A stretch of 6,240 bases of DNA, taken from NCBI GenBank assembly GCA_036660615.1, contig JAVXAG010000104.1, positions 1 through 6,240 on the forward strand, read 5' to 3'. The position numbers and the translations under genes are program-made. Source of the stretch: JAVXAG01 sp036660615. Its GTDB lineage: Bacteria; Bacillota; Clostridia; Peptostreptococcales; Anaerovoracaceae. The notes under the pieces were generated by a model. It saw only the letters and a program-made list of their open reading frames with translations, searched no databases and was not told the origin of the DNA. Shown here piece after piece: positions 4,919-6,240 of the stretch (position 1 is the first letter of the stretch; the number at the start of each line of letters is the position of its first letter).

Positions 4919-6238
4919 ATGACAAAAGACAAGAACGTAAATCACGACGGCATCCACGATGCCACAAAACTCGGTATTCCTAAAATGATTATTCTGGGGC
5001 TTCAACATACTTTCGCTATGTTTGGTGCCACTGTACTAGTTCCAATTCTAACTGGTCTAAGTGTTTCGACTACTTTGCTAATGGCTGGTCTTGGTACTCT
5101 CTTATTTCACCTTTTGACTAAAGGAAAAGTTCCTGCATTCTTAGGTTCTTCCTTTGCCTTTTTAGGTGGATATGCTGCGGTTGCTCCAATGTTAAAGGAT
5201 GGTACTCCAAATGTTGAAATGCTCCCATATGCTTGTGGCGGTGTTTTATGTGCCGGCTTGGTATACATCGTGCTTGCTGGTTTGATTAAATTCTTTGGCG
5301 CAAAAAAGACTATGAGATTTTTCCCACCGGTTGTAACTGGTCCAATTATTATCTCCATCGGTCTAATTTTGGCTCCTACTGCAATCACAAATTGCCAAAC
5401 TAATTGGTTGTTAGCTATTATCGCCTTAGCAACTATAATTATTTTTAATATCTGGGGCAAAGGAATGGTCAAAATAATTCCTATTATCTTAGGTGTCGTT
5501 GTTTCTTATGTCTTTGCTATTGTATCTGGTGCAGTTGATCTTTCGGCTATTGCAAATGAGCCATTTGTAGGTCTTCCACCAATTATGATTGCCAAATTCG
5601 ATATTAGTGCAATTATTACAATTATGCCAATTGCTCTGGCAACTATGATGGAACATATCGGTGATATCTCTGCAATCGGTGCAACTACTGGTCACAACTA
5701 TATTGCTGATCCTGGTTTACACAGAACGTTGTTAGGTGATGGTCTTGCAACTTGCTTGGCTTCTTTCTTTGGCGGCCCTGCAAATACAACTTATGGCGAA
5801 AACACTGGTGTTTTGGCTCTAACAAAGGTTTATGATCCAAGGGTAATAAGAATTGCTGCAGTCTTTGCAATTGCTCTTTCGTTTATCCCTAAGGTAAGTT
5901 TCTTGATTTCATCAATTCCTGCTGCTATAATCGGTGGTGTTTCTCTAATACTTTACGGAATGATTTCTGCTATTGGTATTAGAAATGTAGTTGAGAATCA
6001 AGTAGACTTTACAAGGACTAGAAATACAATAATTGCTGCTCTTATTCTAGTATGTGCTTTAGGATTTAACGCAGTTGGCGGAGTTTCCTTCACAGTATTT
6101 GGAACAGTTATTACACTATCCGGTCTTGCTATCGCTGCTATCGTTGGAATCGCAATGAATGCAATACTTCCAGGCAACGAATACGAGTTTACAGAAGAAG
6201 AAGTTATAGAGGAAAAATTCCAGACATTCAAACTGTAA
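4919..6238 (+). CDS. uraA: Uracil permease, NCS2 family (UraA/PyrP)
   Basis: A 439-residue membrane protein of the nucleobase-cation symporter 2 family, with about 14 hydrophobic segments. It should import uracil with protons. Motifs: QHTFAMFGATVLVP (29-42), LGSSFAFLGG (75-84), MEHIGDISAIG (244-254), DPGLHRTLLGDGLAT (264-278) and GGPANTTYGENTGVLALT (285-302). Glu245, Gly293, Glu294 and Tyr346 match E. coli UraA Glu241, Gly289, Glu290 and Tyr342 with a constant offset of four. Asp249 stands where E. coli has the uracil-contacting His245. That could be a subfamily trait or signal a somewhat different substrate range, such as xanthine. AGGAGG (4905-4910) lies eight bases before the ATG. The gap after pyrR is 36 bases with no second attenuator, so both genes share the leader control. 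The acidic C-terminal tail (about 421-432) is cytoplasmic. The TAA stop is two bases from the window end, so operon continuation is unknown. Confidence 0.95.
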   Translation: MTKDKNVNHDGIHDATKLGIPKMIILGLQHTFAMFGATVLVPILTGLSVSTTLLMAGLGTLLFHLLTKGKVPAFLGSSFAFLGGYAAVAPMLKDGTPNVEMLPYACGGVLCAGLVYIVLAGLIKFFGAKKTMRFFPPVVTGPIIISIGLILAPTAITNCQTNWLLAIIALATIIIFNIWGKGMVKIIPIILGVVVSYVFAIVSGAVDLSAIANEPFVGLPPIMIAKFDISAIITIMPIALATMMEHIGDISAIGATTGHNYIADPGLHRTLLGDGLATCLASFFGGPANTTYGENTGVLALTKVYDPRVIRIAAVFAIALSFIPKVSFLISSIPAAIIGGVSLILYGMISAIGIRNVVENQVDFTRTRNTIIAALILVCALGFNAVGGVSFTVFGTVITLSGLAIAAIVGIAMNAILPGNEYEFTEEEVIEEKFQTFKL

Positions 6239-6240
6239 AA

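Noticed and set aside
5107..5472. 121-residue minus-strand frame inside the uracil permease gene
   Set aside because: It is antisense to a clearly conserved permease, with no supporting motif.

Overview
The window is AT-rich DNA with strong AGGAGG-type ribosome binding sites, short intergenic gaps and a PyrR-controlled transcription attenuator. This suggests a low-GC Gram-positive (Bacillota) bacterium. Clostridia-type anaerobes are the best guess, from the LysO-like pair and the style of the uracil permease, but the sequence does not settle the genus. It holds six genes in two divergent transcription units that share a control region of about 240 bases (4104-4345).

Left and centre, minus strand (reading from 4103 down to 15): two tandem paralogous membrane proteins of the LysO/DUF340 lysine-exporter family, then a MoxR-type AAA+ ATPase, then a CoxE-like von Willebrand A (VWA) protein. 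Gaps are 34 and 31 bases, and the last two genes overlap by 11 bases, so this reads as one operon. A strong ribosome binding site lies right at the left edge after the VWA stop codon, so at least one more gene of the operon starts just outside the window. MoxR ATPases with VWA partners usually act as remodelling or metal-insertion chaperones for another protein. The client is not identifiable here. It could be the off-window gene or, less conventionally, the membrane pair.

Control region: two sigma-A-type promoters point in opposite directions and overlap by about 14 bases. A 15-base palindrome (4161-4175) touches both. On the pyr side the transcript first forms a PyrR-binding hairpin with a CNGNGA-type hexaloop. 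The 3' arm of that hairpin can pair with the 5' arm of an intrinsic terminator. This is a complete UMP/PyrR-responsive attenuator.

Right, plus strand: pyrR (regulator and uracil phosphoribosyltransferase) and uraA/pyrP (uracil permease), 36 bases apart. Together they form a uracil uptake and salvage unit that is shut off when UMP is plentiful. The permease gene ends two bases before the window end, so it is not known whether pyrimidine biosynthesis genes follow.

The most interesting parts are the composition of the minus-strand operon, the interlocked promoters with the palindrome, and a His-to-Asp change at a uracil-contact position in the permease.
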